Source of the DNA: Apoderus coryli
Lineage: Eukaryota; Arthropoda; Insecta; Coleoptera; Attelabidae
Direction: 5' to 3'
Assembly (NCBI GenBank): GCA_911728435.2
Contig: OU452201.1
Span: 10,292,001-10,356,000, forward strand
DNA: 64,000 nt
Position numbers and translations under genes: made by a program
The notes under the pieces: model-generated
Told to the model about the DNA's origin: nothing
The model's input: the letters and a program-made list of their open reading frames with translations, nothing else
Database searches by the model: none
Part shown: piece after piece, positions 1-11,324 of the stretch
Numbering within the stretch: the first letter of the stretch is position 1
Layout of the letters: each line of letters starts with the position of its first letter

Positions 1-639
1 GTAGAAGCTACTTGTTTTTTTATGGCACCTAAAACTCAGACGCTCTTTTTAGTCTTGAAACCGATGGCTTAGCAGGACTGATAACTACGATTTAAAGTAT
101 GCGGTATTATAAGGATATGCGGGTCCTTGGTTTGGTAGATTCGATAATCAGCAAAATGAAAAAATAGTATAAAAATAAAAGATTATTAAAAAAAACATTA
201 GCTCGAAGTTTATTGTTATGAAGGTCGCTTATACAATGTTATGTATCTGTGTGTGTAATCGTCTAAAATCCAGAACATGTAAGGTAACACGAACGTTCTC
301 GGTAACGCAAAAGTTATTCAAGTACCAAATACTTGATTCTTTTCGCCACGACTCTGGACCATTGATAAAATCCGCTCACGAAGTGGTCGATCATAAATGA
401 GACTTACACGTTTTACCATAGCTTATCCACAAAATAAAATATAAAAAACGGCTAGTGGTCTAGGCTATCTTCGTCTTGGTTATCGAAGAACACTAAACGG
501 CTGTCTTTGAGAAGTCACAATCCATCCAAATCACTGATTTTTGCAAAAATCATTATTTCTGTTAACTTTCATCTTCATAATAATTACGTTATACATACAT
601 CCAGAATTTACATTTACATTGTTTATTTCATGTTTTTAG
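1..639. other. Intron sequence upstream of the first visible GUF1 exon
   Basis: No coding stretch with a recognisable product is seen. The segment is AT-rich and ends in a good 3' splice site (AG at 638-639), so it is read as the tail of a GUF1 intron. The exons for the GTPase and central domains must lie left of the window. Confidence 0.55.
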
Positions 640-3600
640 GCACCATTATAACACCAGACAAATACTTAGGTCCAATAATATCGCTTTGTGTCGAAAGAAG
701 AGGTGTTCAAACGAATGCGACAAATATAGATAATGATCGGGTAATGTTGCAGTACGATTTACCTTTATGTGAAATTGTAGTAGATTTTCATGACACGTTA
801 AAGTCCATATCTTCTGGATATGCTAGTTTTGATTATGAAGATGGCGGTTATCAAAATAGTAATCTTGTTAAGGTAAGTTTTGTAAAACAATACTGTTGAA
901 CAACTACTTTAATTTAGGTATTGACAAGAATTTTGACATGATCCTGACTAATAACATATTACTTCAGAACGGTATATTTTCCATTGTAATTCTTTTTATA
1001 ACACCTAAGAGTTCAGACTCAATCTAATAAAAATTAGAATAGGAGTTAAAAAAAAGCTCTAACACATCGATTATTGTTTTCAGTTTAGAGTAATTATAAA
1101 CAAAAATCGACAGATCTGACTGGTTTTTAGTCTTATTTATTACGGCTAAGCTGACATTTTTCATGCTGTTTCAATAGGTAATAAATATTTTAATAAATGC
1201 AGAGATTTATTTTGGAATGCGATTTCACGATTAACAATTTTTTAAAAATGTTATTTAAAATTTTTTTCATTGGTTGCGATTATTGAAAAATGTTTAATTA
1301 TAGTTATGCATTCTATTGAATGGTACACAAATGGATGAATTGAGTACTATAGTTCACATCACGAAAGCACAAACGATTGGTCGAAGAATGGTGTTAAAGT
1401 TGAAAGATATTATACCACGCCAAATGGTTCAAATTGCAGTGCAAGCAGTTGTTAATGGCAAAGTACTAGCAAGAGAAGATATCCGAGCATATAGAAAAGA
1501 TGTTACAGCAAAGTTGGTATGATATATTTTTTTCTATTTTAATTATCTCGCGACAGCCACTTATTATACTATAGCATTTTAAAAATTGCAATATTTATAT
1601 GTAATTATTGTGTGATGAGCGTATTTCAAAATATATTTCAATGTATAGAATGCTTGCAGAAGATGTGAGTTGTAACATCCAACCAGTCAGTTTGGACGTC
1701 CACAACATCTGCTCACTAAATAAACAAATAAAATTTAATATACGATAGTCTAGTAAAACACAGTCTGTGACAGATTCTCGGCATTTTTGAGACGAATGGT
1801 CATGTGTTTTTATTTATCTTATTTAGAAAATCCATAACACTCTTCTATAAAATCTAAAATCTTGGATACAAAATCATGTCGTCTAAAATGAAATACCCAA
1901 CATAATTCAATAAAAAAAGAATAATGGATACCAGAATGATGAAACGACAGTGTGTAACAACGTTTTCTAAATTTCCATCGTATACAGTTTTCCATATTGT
2001 ACTGTAAATATCAGCCGATAATTGATTTTCTCCTGTACATTTCTGTTTGCCTGTTCCTGCCGATCGCCTTCAATGCGATTTTTTCAATTGATTGATACGT
2101 ATGGCTCTCGGCGCACAAAACATTGTTTAAATTTTCTGTAAATATACAGGGTATCTCTTCAAAAAATACTGCGTTCAATATTGGGAAAAGTAGACTTCGG
2201 AAAGGTATGAAAATTTATAGTTTTGCTAATGTCTATGTGGGCAGTGTCGACAAATATTCCTAAGATGTTTCTAACTGAACTCACACGTGTCAACTTGTTT
2301 ATTTAAATTATATACTGTTATTGCACTTTTCGATTCTTGGCAAAATTCTAGGCCGTTTTTTTGTATCATGCCCTATAACTAATTCTTAGAGGTTTTGAAT
2401 ATGTGAGTCACGACGGATGCCACGGAGTTTTATGAGAAAACTAGATATATTTTATGATTTTTGTTGCTGGGACAATGTGTAGGTCCATTAAGGATACATT
2501 CTTAAAATAATTTGAAATATAGAGAGTACCATAATACTCAAGTTATTTTTTTTTTAATGGAATGCTCTATATTTTATATTTTTTTAAAATTAAGTATGAC
2601 CAATAAAATAGACTTTCGTAAGGGTTCCTGTAACTAAATGCAGAGCGTTTTGATTTTTCTTAAATTGCAGTTCTTTGATTTATTTAAAATTTAAATGGGA
2701 AAAATTCTATACTGGGTTGTTCAGATATTTCTGTTATATTATTAATAAATTCAAACAACATCTTGCTTATCTCAAATGGAACACCCTGTATATTTTAGTT
2801 CTATCATCATCTATCAAGTTAGGGTTATATACATCGTTTTGTTAATATTAGCAATTTAACATGTTTTCTATTATGCTCCGCCATTAGTTGACCTTGAGTC
2901 CATTATAAGAAAATTTACTGATACGTGTTCAAAAATGTATCTCATAAATTTTAAAATTACGAATCAATATGCCTGTTACCACGAATAAATTTGTTTAAAT
3001 TTAAAATAAAACAAAATGCTACAACTACCATGCGAGATACTATATATTATTATATAGTGTCATCCCTATAGTAGACACACTTGATAAAGCCACAATGTTG
3101 GCGAAACATGTCGTAAAATTAATATATAAGTAAATTGGAAATATTTAAACTTTGATTTCTTAAGTGAAAAAACAGAAGAATTTCCTACAAGTATCGGCCA
3201 AGTCAATCCAATTACAACTAATAATAATTGTAGATATAATTTTTAGTATCATCTTTAGTTTAGGTTCGACCTCACAGCTGCAATCTATTTAAGTTTATAT
3301 TTTAAATGTGTATAAATATGTAGTTTCAGCTAAAGTAATTCCAAGTCAATCAAATGTTGTGGCTGATGCACTATCATTATAATAATAATACATTTATTTG
3401 CATTCCAGCCATAACAACGTACAGATTAAGTAACGAAATCATTATAATGAATTGATATGCAAAATGGAGTTGAAAACAATTCATAAAAGTTCTAAGTTCA
3501 ATAATTCTCTACCTTTCTGGCGGTCTCTTCACAGACACTCTATTGCGGAAACTTGTCACAATATGTATTCATTTGTTATACGTCATTCTTCTGTTGTAGT

Positions 3601-3725
3601 ATGGCGGCGATGTGACCAGACGCATGAAACTCTTAGCTCAACAGGCTGCTGGTAAGAAAAAAATGAGAATGATTGCCAATATATCAGTACCACGGGAAAC
3701 ATTTATTGAGGTATTAAAAAAATAG
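640..3725 (+). CDS. GUF1: Mitochondrial translation factor GUF1 (LepA/EF4 family), 3' part, three exons
   Basis: C-terminal part of a mitochondrial LepA/EF4 GTPase, the family that binds mitochondrial ribosomes and promotes back-translocation or assists elongation. Exons are 640-872 (entered after one base of a split codon), 1304-1516 and 3600-3725 (stop TAG 3723-3725); all joins are GT-AG and in phase. The first exon encodes the EF-G domain V-like fold with the family motifs [20 protein letters not shown] and GYASFDYE. The next two encode the LepA-specific C-terminal domain, with [33 protein letters not shown] and a lysine-rich GKKKMR stretch. A poly(A) signal AATAAA follows at about 3747. 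The GTPase domain is off the window to the left. Intron 2 (1517-3599) holds a CAGGGTG-ended MITE. A decayed copy of intron 2 and exon 3 lies at 16.5-17.3 kb. Confidence 0.93.
2147..2788. mobile_element. MITE-like element with CAGGGTG termini in GUF1 intron 2
   Basis: Begins CAGGGTATCTC after a TA and ends ...ACACCCTG before a TA, so the termini are imperfect inverted repeats with a TA duplication, as in Tc1/mariner-type MITEs. The interior has no convincing reading frame. Similar termini occur at 13.1, 35.47, 44.4 and about 50.9 kb. Confidence 0.5.
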
Positions 3726-5062
3726 ATTTGTTTAATATAAGCGAAAAATAAATAATATCTGTATATTAAAATGAGTTTTATTCAATCGAAATAACAATAT
3801 AAAAAACTACAATAGAGTTTTGTAAGGTTGAATTATTGAAGTACGAGTATTAATTTAAAAAATGTTGGGTGAATACTTTGTTTTCTATTTTTTTAATTGA
3901 AGGAAAACTAATTTATATTTGTCCCAGCAAATAAGGTAGGGTTTTCAAAAAAAAATTATAATTTCCTCGATTTTTTTGCGTCCATTTAAAATCATGCAAT
4001 TATATTCAATTTCAAAATCTAGAGGCGGACAAGTTACCATCTTGTCCCACGCCTCTGCACTCATTTTCTTTGACAACTTGCATGAAATGATAAAGCATTC
4101 CGTCGTACAGTATTATCTTGAGAAAAACACCATAAATTCAATCATATCTCGAAGCCATAATATGTTTTTTTACATACTAGTATTTTATTTTAATTATATA
4201 TTAGTTGATAATAGAATAGAATTTTCCTATGTATTCCAAATACGTACTTAAATCATATCTTGAAGTAATACATTTATATAATAGACCTATTACATTTTTG
4301 CTAACTAATAAACATAAGTAGTTAATGATACAGGTGCACAAAACTACCATCACGATTTTATACTAAAAAAAATATATGAAAAGTTAAATAAATTATTGTT
4401 ATTTTAAAACTCATAATTAATGTTTTTTGGAGATTCTTTCAACTTCTGATATCCCCTTTCCGAAAAGAAATGATTCGATCCCTGATATTTCTAAAAGTTT
4501 CTTGAGACATCCCCGAAATCTTTAGCCTAATATTCGTTCCAAGAATTGCAGGCTGTTTACAAAACTCTGTTCTTTTAGATATACATAATTAATATGATCT
4601 GCAAAAGGAGATCTTGGAGACCATCGCTAGTCTACCTTTCTCGATATTAGTGGTTCGGGAAATGAGACAAAGCAATGTTGGCAATATGGGCATTAGCACC
4701 ACGTTATTGACACTTTATGAAAAGTGTGGGACAGCTGGGCAATTCATAGATTAGAGTCATTCACAAAAGATCTTCTGCAGGTCGAAGTGAGGGGAGGCCA
4801 AACCGCCTAAACGACCCCGAAAAACAATCTACCATGTTATTGAAACTAGCAATGTTGATTTTCTTCTTGTGGTAAAAAAAAAGTTATCCCTATATAAAAT
4901 ACCGATTATTTCTTGGAACGAAATTACGCACCATGGCGCTATATTTTCGAAGTGAAGAAGCACTTGGTGAATTAATTGTGGATTCTGTTGACGTCTATGT
5001 GCATTATAACCACCAAATTACATTTTTCCATTGAATGATTTGTTTATAACAACTAAACTAAA
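3726..5062. other. Intergenic DNA downstream of GUF1
   Basis: No gene seen. About 3990-4200 resembles 17.31-17.45 kb, part of the tandem segmental duplication. Around 4600-4860 short frames vaguely recall a Tc1-like transposase N-terminus, but they are too broken to call. Confidence 0.4.
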
Positions 5063-5077
5063 AATGTTTTATATTAT
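5063..5077. repeat. Left 15-bp target-site duplication of the ribozyme array
   Basis: The 15-mer AATGTTTTATATTAT here is repeated exactly at 12265-12279, at the other end of the tandem array. It lies immediately outside the first unit (starts 5079). The last three bases of overlap at the right end could belong to the element, so the duplication is 12-15 bp. Confidence 0.75.
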
Positions 5078-5078
5078 A

Positions 5079-5582
5079 TGAAAAATAACTTAGTGGCAAA
5101 GCGGACTAAAATGCTGGTTTTACATACACAAGGAATTTTGTTTAATTTAGCAAGGCCCCAGTCTAATTCACTAGGAACTAGACGGAGGCTCTTGTTATGA
5201 GCTCGTCAGAGTACCATAGTCGTTGCCCATCTACAAATATCAGCCTGCATTTAAGCACAATAGGATACACAACAGTAGACACATGTAAACACGTATCATT
5301 TACATGTACATAGTAATGCATATCCCATACCATGCAGAGGCCGAAAAATTCAATGTATAGGTAAAACCAGTCGTATAAATAGAAATAAATATAGATAAAA
5401 ATAAAATAAAAATAGTATGAACACAAAACGCTAGCAGGAGACCATTTTATCCTTCTGCCAGCATCTCCCAAATGTTTGGGTTTCAGCAATGCTCAGACGG
5501 TGGTCTCCAAGCGTTCTCCCGTCGATGTTTAATGCCAAATATTGAAATATTAAAAGGATTTCATGTCCGTAAATGTAATAAA
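5079..5582 (-). repeat. Array unit 1, ribozyme disrupted by deletion
   Basis: In this unit GACGGAGGC is followed directly by TCTTGTTATGAG. About 33 bases present in every other unit (cleavage triplet, stem III, GAAA box and one strand of stem I) are missing. The CUGACGA box survives near 5206-5212. Predicted unable to cleave. Confidence 0.85.
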
Positions 5583-5693
5583 TGAAAAATAACTTAGTGG
5601 CAAAGCGGACTAAAATGCTGGTTTTACATACACAAGGAATTTTGTTTAATTTAGCAAGGCCCCAGTCTAATTCACTAGGAACTAGACGGAGGC

Positions 5694-5767
5694 ATGGGTC
5701 GACAGATACTGACGAATTCGTTTCGCTCTTGTTATGAGCTCGTCAGAGTACCATAGTCGTTGCCCAT
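5694..5767 (-). ncRNA. Hammerhead ribozyme, unit 2 (intact core)
   Basis: The minus-strand sequence is identical in core and helices to the copy described at 9083-9156. Predicted cleavage lies between plus-strand positions 5711 and 5710. The host unit is interrupted downstream of the ribozyme by a transposon at 5846-7098. Confidence 0.85.
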
Positions 5768-5845
5768 CTACAAATATCAGCCTGCATTTAAGCACAATAG
5801 GATACACAACAGTAGACACATGTAAACACGTATCATTTACATGTA

Positions 5846-7098
5846 GGGTAGGGTGGGGCAGTTTGGTACGCTTTTTTTCGGTAGCCTGTACTTAGTAACC
5901 AAAAACATTTAATGAACAGTCATATGGAAGAATAGCTACGTACATATATCGGCAAATCATTTTTATAAGTAAAAGTAAAAATATAGAAGCAGTTTTAATG
6001 GAAAACTATCCTGAGACAAAGTTAGTTATTTTTCCAATGTGCCCCACCATGGGGTAGTTTGGGACCATGGTGGGGTACTTTGGGACAATGGGGTGCTCTA
6101 TGGGACAACTAGCCCCAAACTATCCACCATCCTGGAGTGCAACATCAAAATGTATGTAGGAAGCCAACCTACTAGTACTACCCGATACTTCCAGAATCGG
6201 GTAGAAAAAAACGTAGTTCTTTTTTTTTTGCGAGAATTTCACTATTGATTCATCTGGATCACTGACATCTTGAATGCACTCCAAGTAGTAATATATAGTT
6301 CTCTTGGTAGCAAATTTAACCAAAATAAAATCTTTTACATCATTTTTTGTGTCGTCAAGTAGTCCTTCTATTTCATAGTCTTCGTTAATATCTGAATCTG
6401 ATTCTTTCACTTCATCTAAATCACTTGATGAAGAGCTTAATTTTCTTTTGGAAAGTTTAGACTTTATCTTGGAGGTTTTCCCTTTCAGACTAGGTAATTG
6501 ATAGATATTATTTAACTGATAAAGTTGAACTGGCTTTCTCTTTTATGTTTTTGTTTCCCAATTTCACCTTGCTGGAACCATTTCTGTCCCCTATATTTCG
6601 TTCGTTCGTTGCCTTTAATTGGTGTTCCTCCCTTCTCTGTGTTTCTAGCTCAATTTCATTTCTCTCAGGCGTGTTGGTGTAGAATGGTACACTGTCCCAA
6701 ACTGCCCCTACAAATTTGTCCCGATCTGCCCCAAACAGCATCATCGCGTAAAACATAAAACCATTAATTTACGGTTCTACTTGGGTTTTGTGTCTATGCT
6801 CTAAACTTAACCTCACACATCCTGGATTATTGTAGACAAACACGAAAATTATCATGCACTAGTTACCTACTCTATGTTCTTACAAATAAAATGTTATAAT
6901 ACTTACGTTCGACTCACGAATTTTTTCACACGTGATAAAATTTAAACGCGCTTTCAGATTGAATTGTTTATTATGCACATTCGAATAACACTGATTGAGC
7001 AATACTGTAGCGCAGCAGCGGCAAATTCAATAAACCCGAAGGCGGTAAATTTGAACGATCCCGAAGTGCCCCATGTACCAATGTGCCCCATCCTACCC
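5846..7098 (-). mobile_element. Pogo/jerky-like DNA transposon remnant inserted in array unit 2
   Basis: A 1,253-bp insertion splits an array unit exactly. The unit sequence CATGTA|CATAG is interrupted, with TA duplicated at 5844-5845 and 7099-7100. Termini are inverted repeats: GGGTAGGGTGGGGCA on the left, and GGGTAGGATGGGGCA as the reverse complement of the right end. TA duplication and the encoded fragment (see 6120-6756) fit the Tc1/mariner-pogo group. The left part (about 6040-6115) has short imperfect G-rich repeats of the type GGGGTAxTTTGGGAC. It is too short for a full transposase. Confidence 0.75.
6120..6756 (-). pseudogene. C-terminal remnant of a pogo/jerky-type DDE transposase
   Basis: Two minus-strand frames (6508-6756 and 6120-6410) carry an acidic serine-rich stretch (ESDSDINEDYE) followed by DFILVKFATKRTIYYYLE. 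This resembles the short C-terminal module (xDFVLVKF...YYVG/YV..) at the end of many insect jerky/tigger-like transposases. The DDE catalytic core is absent and the two frames are separated by a stop. The element is therefore non-autonomous. The family call rests on pattern recognition only. Confidence 0.5.
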
Positions 7099-7461
7099 TA
7101 CATAGTAATGCATATCCCATACCATGCAGAGGCCGAAAAATTCAATGTATAGGTAAAACCAGTCGTATAAATAGAAATAAATATAGATAAAAATAAAATA
7201 AAAATAGTATGAACACAAAACGCTAGCAGGAGACCATTTTATCCTTCTGCCAGCATCTCCCAAATGTTTGGGTTTCAGCAATGCTCGGACGGTGGTCTCC
7301 AAGCGTTCTCCCGTCGATGTTTAATGCCAAATATTGAAATATTAAAAGGATGAAAAATAACTTAGTGGCAAAGCGGACTAAAATGCTGGTTTTACATACA
7401 CAAGGAATTTTGTTTAATTTAGCAAGGCCCCAGTCTAATTCACTAGGAACTAGACGGAGGC

Positions 7462-7535
7462 ATGGGTCGACAGATACTGACGAATTCGTTTCGCTCTTGT
7501 TATGAGCTCGTCAGAGTACCATAGTCGTTGCCCAT
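7462..7535 (-). ncRNA. Hammerhead ribozyme, unit 3 (intact core)
   Basis: Same intact sequence as 9083-9156, in a 547-bp unit. Predicted cleavage between 7479 and 7478. It lies exactly 1,621 bp from the next intact copy (unit 6). Confidence 0.88.
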
Positions 7536-8008
7536 CTACAAATATCAGCCTGCATTTAAGCACAATAGGATACACAACAGTAGACACATGTAAACACGTA
7601 TCATTTACATGTACATAGTAATGCATATCCCATACCATGCAGAGGCCGAAAAATTCAATGTATAGGTAAAACCAGTCGTATAAATAGAAATAAATATAGA
7701 TAAAAATAAAATAAAAAAAAATAAAAATAGTATGAACACAAAACGCTAGCAGGAGACCATTTTATCCTTCTGCCAGCATCTCCCAAATGTTTGGGTTTCA
7801 GCAATGCTCGGACGGTGGTCTCCAAGCGTTCTCCCGTCGATGTTTAATGCCAAATATTGAAATATTAAAAGGATTTCATGTCCGTAAATGTAATAAATGA
7901 AAAATAACTTAGTGGCAAAGCGGACTAAAATGCTGGTTTTACATACACAAGGAATTTTGTTTAATTTAGCAAGGCCCCAGTCTAATTCACTAGGAACTAG
8001 ACGGAGGC

Positions 8009-8082
8009 ATGGGTCGACAGATACTGACGAATTCGTTTCGCTCTTGTTATGAGCTCGTCAACGTACCATAGTCGTTGCCCAT
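8009..8082 (-). ncRNA. Hammerhead ribozyme, unit 4, core mutated
   Basis: All three helices are present, but the box reads UUGACGA instead of CUGACGA. C3 is one of the invariant core residues of hammerheads (it pairs with G8 in the active fold), so cleavage should be lost or severely reduced. Confidence 0.8.
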
Positions 8083-8545
8083 CTACAAATATCAGCCTGC
8101 ATTTAAGCACAATAGGATACACAACAGTAGACACATGTAAACACGTATCATTTACATGTACATAGTAATGCATATCCCATACCATGCAGAGGCCGAAAAA
8201 TTCAATGTATAGGTAAAACCAGTCGTATAAATAGAAATAAATATAGATAAAAATAAAATAAAAATAGTATGAACACAAAAAGCTAGCAGGAGACCATTTT
8301 ATCCTTCTGCCAGCATCTCCCAAATGTTTGGGTTTCAGCAATGCTCGGACGGTGGTCTCCAAGCGTTCTCCCGTCGATGTTTAATGCCAAATATTGAAAT
8401 ATTAAAAGGATTTCATGTCCGTAAATGTAATAAATGAAAAATAACTTAGTGGCAAAGCGGACTAAAATGCTGGTTTTACATACACAAGGAATTTTGTTTA
8501 ATTTAGCAAGGCCCCAGTCTAATTCACTAGGAACTAGACGGAGGC

Positions 8546-8619
8546 ATGGGTCGACAGATACTGACGAATTCGTTTCGCTCTTGTTATGAGCTCGTCAACG
8601 TACCATAGTCGTTGCCCAT
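8546..8619 (-). ncRNA. Hammerhead ribozyme, unit 5, core mutated
   Basis: Same C3-to-U and adjacent U-to-G changes as unit 4; otherwise intact helices. Predicted inactive. Confidence 0.8.
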
Positions 8620-9082
8620 CTACAAATATCAGCCTGCATTTAAGCACAATAGGATACACAACAGTAGACACATGTAAACACGTATCATTTACATGTACAT
8701 AGTAATGCATATCCCATACCATGCAGAGGCCGAAAAATTCAATGTATAGGTAAAACCAGTCGTATAAATAGAAATAAATATAGATAAAAATAAAATAAAA
8801 ATAGTATGAACACAAAACGCTAGCAGGAGACCATTTTATCCTTCTGCCAGCATCTCCCAAATGTTTGGGTTTCAGCAATGCTCGGACGGTGGTCTCCAAG
8901 CGTTCTCCCGTCGATGTTTAATGCCAAATATTGAAATATTAAAAGGATTTCATGTCCGTAAATGTAATAAATGAAAAATAACTTAGTGGCAAAGCGGACT
9001 AAAATGCTGGTTTTACATACACAAGGAATTTTGTTTAATTTAGCAAGGCCCCAGTCTAATTCACTAGGAACTAGACGGAGGC

Positions 9083-9156
9083 ATGGGTCGACAGATACTG
9101 ACGAATTCGTTTCGCTCTTGTTATGAGCTCGTCAGAGTACCATAGTCGTTGCCCAT
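9083..9156 (-). ncRNA. Hammerhead ribozyme, unit 6 (intact core; reference description)
   Basis: Read on the minus strand. Stem I outer helices are AUGGG/CCCAU and CGAC/GUCG, with small asymmetric loops CAA/A and UAU/U. Stem I inner helix is GGUACU (9136-9141) with AGUAUC (9094-9099). The core box is CUGACGA (9129-9135). Stem II is GCUC/GAGC with loop AUAACAA (9114-9128). The core box GAAA is 9110-9113. Stem III is only 3 bp (A-U, C-G, G-C) closed by AAUU, part of the palindrome ACGAATTCGT, so two RNAs could share a longer stem III. The cleavage triplet is GUC at 9100-9102, with the cut between 9100 and 9099. Every invariant hammerhead core residue is present. Short stem III is typical of animal satellite and retrozyme hammerheads, which often need dimeric RNA. 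Confidence 0.92.
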
Positions 9157-9629
9157 CTACAAATATCAGCCTGCATTTAAGCACAATAGGATACACAACA
9201 GTAGACACATGTAAACACGTATCATTTACATGTACATAGTAATGCATATCCCATACCATGCAGAGGCCGAAAAATTCAATGTATAGGTAAAACCAGTCGT
9301 ATAAATAGAAATAAATATAGATAAAAATAAAATAAAAAAAAATAAAAATAGTATGAACACAAAACGCTAGCAGGAGACCATTTTATCCTTCTGCCAGCAT
9401 CTCCCAAATGTTTGGGTTTCAGCAATGCTCGGACGGTGGTCTCCAAGCGTTCTCCCGTCGATGTTTAATGCCAAATATTGAAATATTAAAAGGATTTCAT
9501 GTCCGTAAATGTAATAAATGAAAAATAACTTAGTGGCAAAGCGGACTAAAATGCTGGTTTTACATACACAAGGAATTTTGTTTAATTTAGCAAGGCCCCA
9601 GTCTAATTCACTAGGAACTAGACGGAGGC

Positions 9630-9703
9630 ATGGGTCGACAGATACTGACGAATTCGTTTCGCTCTTGTTATGAGCTCGTCAACGTACCATAGTCGTTGCC
9701 CAT
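9630..9703 (-). ncRNA. Hammerhead ribozyme, unit 7, core mutated
   Basis: UUGACGA box as in unit 4 (C3 to U, adjacent stem I base changed). Predicted inactive. Confidence 0.8.
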
Positions 9704-10166
9704 CTACAAATATCAGCCTGCATTTAAGCACAATAGGATACACAACAGTAGACACATGTAAACACGTATCATTTACATGTACATAGTAATGCATATCCCA
9801 TACCATGCAGAGGCCGAAAAATTCAATGTATAGGTAAAACCAGTCGTATAAATAGAAATAAATATAGATAAAAATAAAATAAAAATAGTATGAACACAAA
9901 ACGCTAGCAGGAGACCATTTTATCCTTCTGCCAGCATCTCCCAAATGTTTGGGTTTCAGCAATGCTCGGACGGTGGTCTCCAAGCGTTCTCCCGTCGATG
10001 TTTAATGCCAAATATTGAAATATTAAAAGGATTTCATGTCCGTAAATGTAATAAATGAAAAATAACTTAGTGGCAAAGCGGACTAAAATGCTGGTTTTAC
10101 ATACACAAGGAATTTTGTTTAATTTAGCAAGGCCCCAGTCTAATTCACTAGGAACTAGACGGAGGC

Positions 10167-10240
10167 ATGGGTCGACAGATACTGACGAATTCGTTTCGCT
10201 CTTGTTATGAGCTCGTCAACGTACCATAGTCGTTGCCCAT
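10167..10240 (-). ncRNA. Hammerhead ribozyme, unit 8, core mutated
   Basis: UUGACGA box as in unit 4. Predicted inactive. Confidence 0.8.
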
Positions 10241-10703
10241 CTACAAATATCAGCCTGCATTTAAGCACAATAGGATACACAACAGTAGACACATGTAAAC
10301 ACGTATCATTTACATGTACATAGTAATGCATATCCCATACCATGCAGAGGCCGAAAAATTCAATGTATAGGTAAAACAAGTCGTATAAATAGAAATAAAT
10401 ATAGATAAAAATAAAATAAAAATAGTATGAACACAAAACGCTAGCAGGAGACCATTTTATCCTTCTGCCAGCATCTCCCAAATGTTTGGGTTTCAGCAAT
10501 GCTCGGACGGTGGTCTCCAAGCGTTCTCCCGTCGATGTTTAATGCCAAATATTGAAATATTAAAAGGATTTCATGTCCGTAAATGTAATAAATGAAAAAT
10601 AACTTAGTGGCAAAGCGGACTAAAATGCTGGTTTTACATACACAAGGAATTTTGTTTAATTTAGCAAGGCCCCAGTCTAATTCACTAGGAACTAGACGGA
10701 GGC

Positions 10704-10777
10704 ATGGGTCGACAGATACTGACGAATTCGTTTCGCTCTTGTTATGAGCTCGTCAGAGTACCATAGTCGTTGCCCAT
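10704..10777 (-). ncRNA. Hammerhead ribozyme, unit 9 (intact core)
   Basis: Same as 9083-9156. Predicted cut between 10721 and 10720, 547 nt from the cut in unit 10. A unit 10-unit 9 transcript could therefore release a one-unit RNA. Confidence 0.88.
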
Positions 10778-11250
10778 CTACAAATATCAGCCTGCATTTA
10801 AGCACAATAGGATACACAACAGTAGACACATGTAAACACGTATCATTTACATGTACATAGTAATGCATATCCCATACCATGCAGAGGCCGAAAAATTCAA
10901 TGTATAGGTAAAACCAGTCGTATAAATAGAAATAAATATAGATAAAAATAAAATAAAAAAAAATAAAAATAGTATGAACACAAAACGCTAGCAGGAGACC
11001 ATTTTATCCTTCTGCCAGCATCTCCCAAATGTTTGGGTTTCAGCAATGCTCGGACGGTGGTCTCCAAGCGTTCTCCCGTCGATGTTTAATGCCAAATATT
11101 GAAATATTAAAAGGATTTCATGTCCGTAAATGTAATAAATGAAAAATAACTTAGTGGCAAAGCGGACTAAAATGCTGGTTTTACATACACAAGGAATTTT
11201 GTTTAATTTAGCAAGGCCCCAGTCTAATTCACTAGGAACTAGACGGAGGC

Positions 11251-11324
11251 ATGGGTCGACAGATACTGACGAATTCGTTTCGCTCTTGTTATGAGCTCGT
11301 CAGAGTACCATAGTCGTTGCCCAT
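11251..11324 (-). ncRNA. Hammerhead ribozyme, unit 10 (intact core)
   Basis: Intact CUGACGA/GAAA/GUC in a 537-bp unit. Predicted cut between 11268 and 11267. It is the last direct unit before the inversion point. Confidence 0.88.

Larger units (their letters stand above)
7898..9518 (-). repeat. Higher-order repeat copy 1 (three units, 1,621 bp)
   Basis: Units starting at 7898 (537 bp), 8435 (537 bp) and 8972 (547 bp). The first two carry AACGTACC where the third has AGAGTACC (plus strand). This changes the ribozyme's invariant C3 to U and the neighbouring stem I base to G. The three-unit pattern repeats at 9519-11139. Single-base private marks (AAAAAGC near 8277-8283) show the copies are otherwise near-identical. 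Confidence 0.88.
9519..11139 (-). repeat. Higher-order repeat copy 2 (three units, 1,621 bp)
   Basis: Units starting at 9519 (537 bp), 10056 (537 bp) and 10593 (547 bp), with the same order of dead, dead, active ribozyme as in 7898-9518. A private C-to-A change sits near 10378. Confidence 0.88.

Noticed and set aside
3976..4251. 91-codon frame after GUF1
   Set aside because: It lies in the duplicated 3' flank and is not open in the second copy at 17.3 kb, so it is not under constraint.
4600..4990. Possible Tc1-like transposase remnant
   Set aside because: Only a few residues (RPRKT-like) resemble the family, with stops in all frames; too weak to annotate as a gene relic.
5846..5870. Telomere-like GGGTAG motif
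   Set aside because: It is the terminal inverted repeat of the inserted transposon and occurs only once at each end.
7997..8362. 121-codon open frame (METTVRALLKPKHLGDAG...) repeated in most array units, minus strand
   Set aside because: It runs through the ribozyme itself, is rich in Tyr/Phe/Ile from A/T tracts, and shows no known motif. Units are near-identical, so an open frame carries no evidence of selection. The two-base ribozyme change alters a residue (Ser to Val) without any sign of constraint.
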